Shown in pieces: positions 13,322 to 13,915 of a stretch of DNA of 13,915 bases. Position 1 is the first letter of the stretch, and every line of letters begins with the position of its first letter. The notes under the pieces were generated by a model. The model worked only from the letters and a program-made list of their open reading frames with translations, was not told the DNA's origin and did not search any database. Made by a program: the position numbers and the translations under genes. This DNA is from Spirochaetaceae bacterium (lineage in GTDB: Bacteria > Spirochaetota > Spirochaetia > DSM-27196 > SLST01): assembly GCA_007129695.1 (NCBI GenBank), contig SKVA01000171.1, forward strand, positions 1-13,915, in the 5' to 3' direction.

Positions 13322-13915
13322 CACGCCGTGCCCCGCTGATAGCGGTCGACGACGCGAACCAGTTCACAGAGTCGGTCGAGCAGACCTGCTATCATCTCAC
13401 GGCTGTCGGGGCACGCACCGTTGCGGCACCGGGCGAGCGTCAGAAGCGGGCCGGGCTCGAAGCCTACCGCTGTGTTGACCGCGACGACAAGCTGCTCAGG
13501 ATCATTCGGGATCGGTGAACTGGTCGGATCGGCAGACGGCGCGTAGCCATAGAGGCGCAGCACGCCACGCAACACCGCCCAGAGCGTGCCTTGCCACTGT
13601 GCGAGTTCGCGCCTGAGCGCTCGCTCAAGGAAGGGCCTGCGTCTACCGGCCGCGACGGCAAGCTGACGAAGCGACACGAGCGAACCGCGAAGCTGGTGTT
13701 CGACCTCGTGCCGGAGGTGCACCGCCGATAGCGACAGGTCGGAGGTTACGTCTTCGCCGTACAGCACGCGATGCACGTCGACCAGATCGGAGTACTCCAT
13801 CGGGAAGACGTCGGACGAACTGCGAAACTCGTCTCGCGTGAGCACCAGCGGAGTGATCGTGAAACGCCGCATCAGGCGGTGCCCGTCGCGTCCGAATGCG
13901 TCAAACTGATCCCCG
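13321..13915 (-). CDS. C-terminal part of a nucleotidyltransferase-like protein (5' end outside window)
   Basis: The frame is open to the right edge, so only the last 198 or so residues are seen; an internal ATG at 13872 is not a credible start because the sequence before it (DQFDAFGRDGHRLMRRFTIT) continues the protein. The visible part resembles the C-terminal half of 'nucleotidyltransferase domain-containing' proteins. The linker SSSDVFPMEYSDLVDVHRVLYGED is followed by a helical bundle, AVHLRHEVEHQLRGSLVSLRQLAV. In such proteins the catalytic G-S/D-x-D motif lies N-terminal, so it would be outside this window and cannot be checked. Two cysteines (LARCRNGACPDS) sit near the C-terminus. The stop overlaps the TPM gene start, making this the visible head of the TPM-lemA-CPBP cluster. 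The assignment rests on recalled family resemblance and is moderate. Confidence 0.6.
   Translation of the reverse strand, partial: GDQFDAFGRDGHRLMRRFTITPLVLTRDEFRSSSDVFPMEYSDLVDVHRVLYGEDVTSDLSLSAVHLRHEVEHQLRGSLVSLRQLAVAAGRRRPFLERALRRELAQWQGTLWAVLRGVLRLYGYAPSADPTSSPIPNDPEQLVVAVNTAVGFEPGPLLTLARCRNGACPDSREMIAGLLDRLCELVRVVDRYQRGTA

Overview
The window is about 13.9 kb of GC-rich bacterial DNA, almost fully coding. It holds thirteen genes, two of them possibly or certainly cut by the window edges. A LolCDE/MacB-like ABC exporter, a periplasmic HtrA-type protease with two PDZ domains, a signal-peptide protein with outer-membrane beta-barrel character, and an export-directed TPM-domain protein all point to a Gram-negative (diderm) cell. 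The protein set would fit a free-living GC-rich spirochaete or a similar environmental diderm, but there is no rRNA or other phylogenetic marker here, so phylum placement is a weak inference. No tRNA, rRNA, CRISPR array, insertion sequence or phage gene is visible. The longest stretch without a gene is 219 bp (7017-7235).

Layout. (1) 1-4008, plus strand: a tightly coupled five-gene operon with a small multi-pass membrane protein, a winged-helix regulator, an ABC ATPase and two paralogous FtsX/MacB-type permeases. Every junction overlaps or abuts, and the regulator/ATPase overlap is about 100 nt. (2) 4053-5460: a divergent pair, an OsmC-family peroxidase (minus) and cysteine synthase B (plus), sharing a 64-bp intergenic region with two interleaved promoter candidates; the cysM promoter looks leaderless. 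(3) 5475-7943: HtrA protease (minus) divergent from a putative outer-membrane protein (plus). Their intergenic region holds a 7-6-7 dyad, and the outer-membrane gene has a 12-bp tandem repeat inside its signal peptide. (4) 8022-11357, plus strand: an unusually long citrate synthase behind a good extended -10 promoter, then an AIM24-family protein and a Gfo/Idh/MocA oxidoreductase. (5) 11318-13915, minus strand, read right to left: a nucleotidyltransferase-like protein (5' end outside the window), a TPM/YgcG-type protein, LemA, and a CPBP intramembrane protease. A strong 11-bp stem-loop lies between lemA and the CPBP gene, whose 3' end overlaps the convergent oxidoreductase by 40 bp.

The recurring theme is the cell envelope: export of an unknown lipophilic or lipoprotein substrate (region 1), periplasmic quality control (HtrA), and a LemA-TPM-CPBP membrane module. 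These sit beside oxidative and sulfur metabolism (OsmC, CysM) and central carbon entry (citrate synthase). I see no clear, wholly new system. The best candidates for something undescribed are the regulator-coupled ABC operon with its unrecognised membrane protein and the nucleotidyltransferase-TPM-LemA-CPBP cluster.
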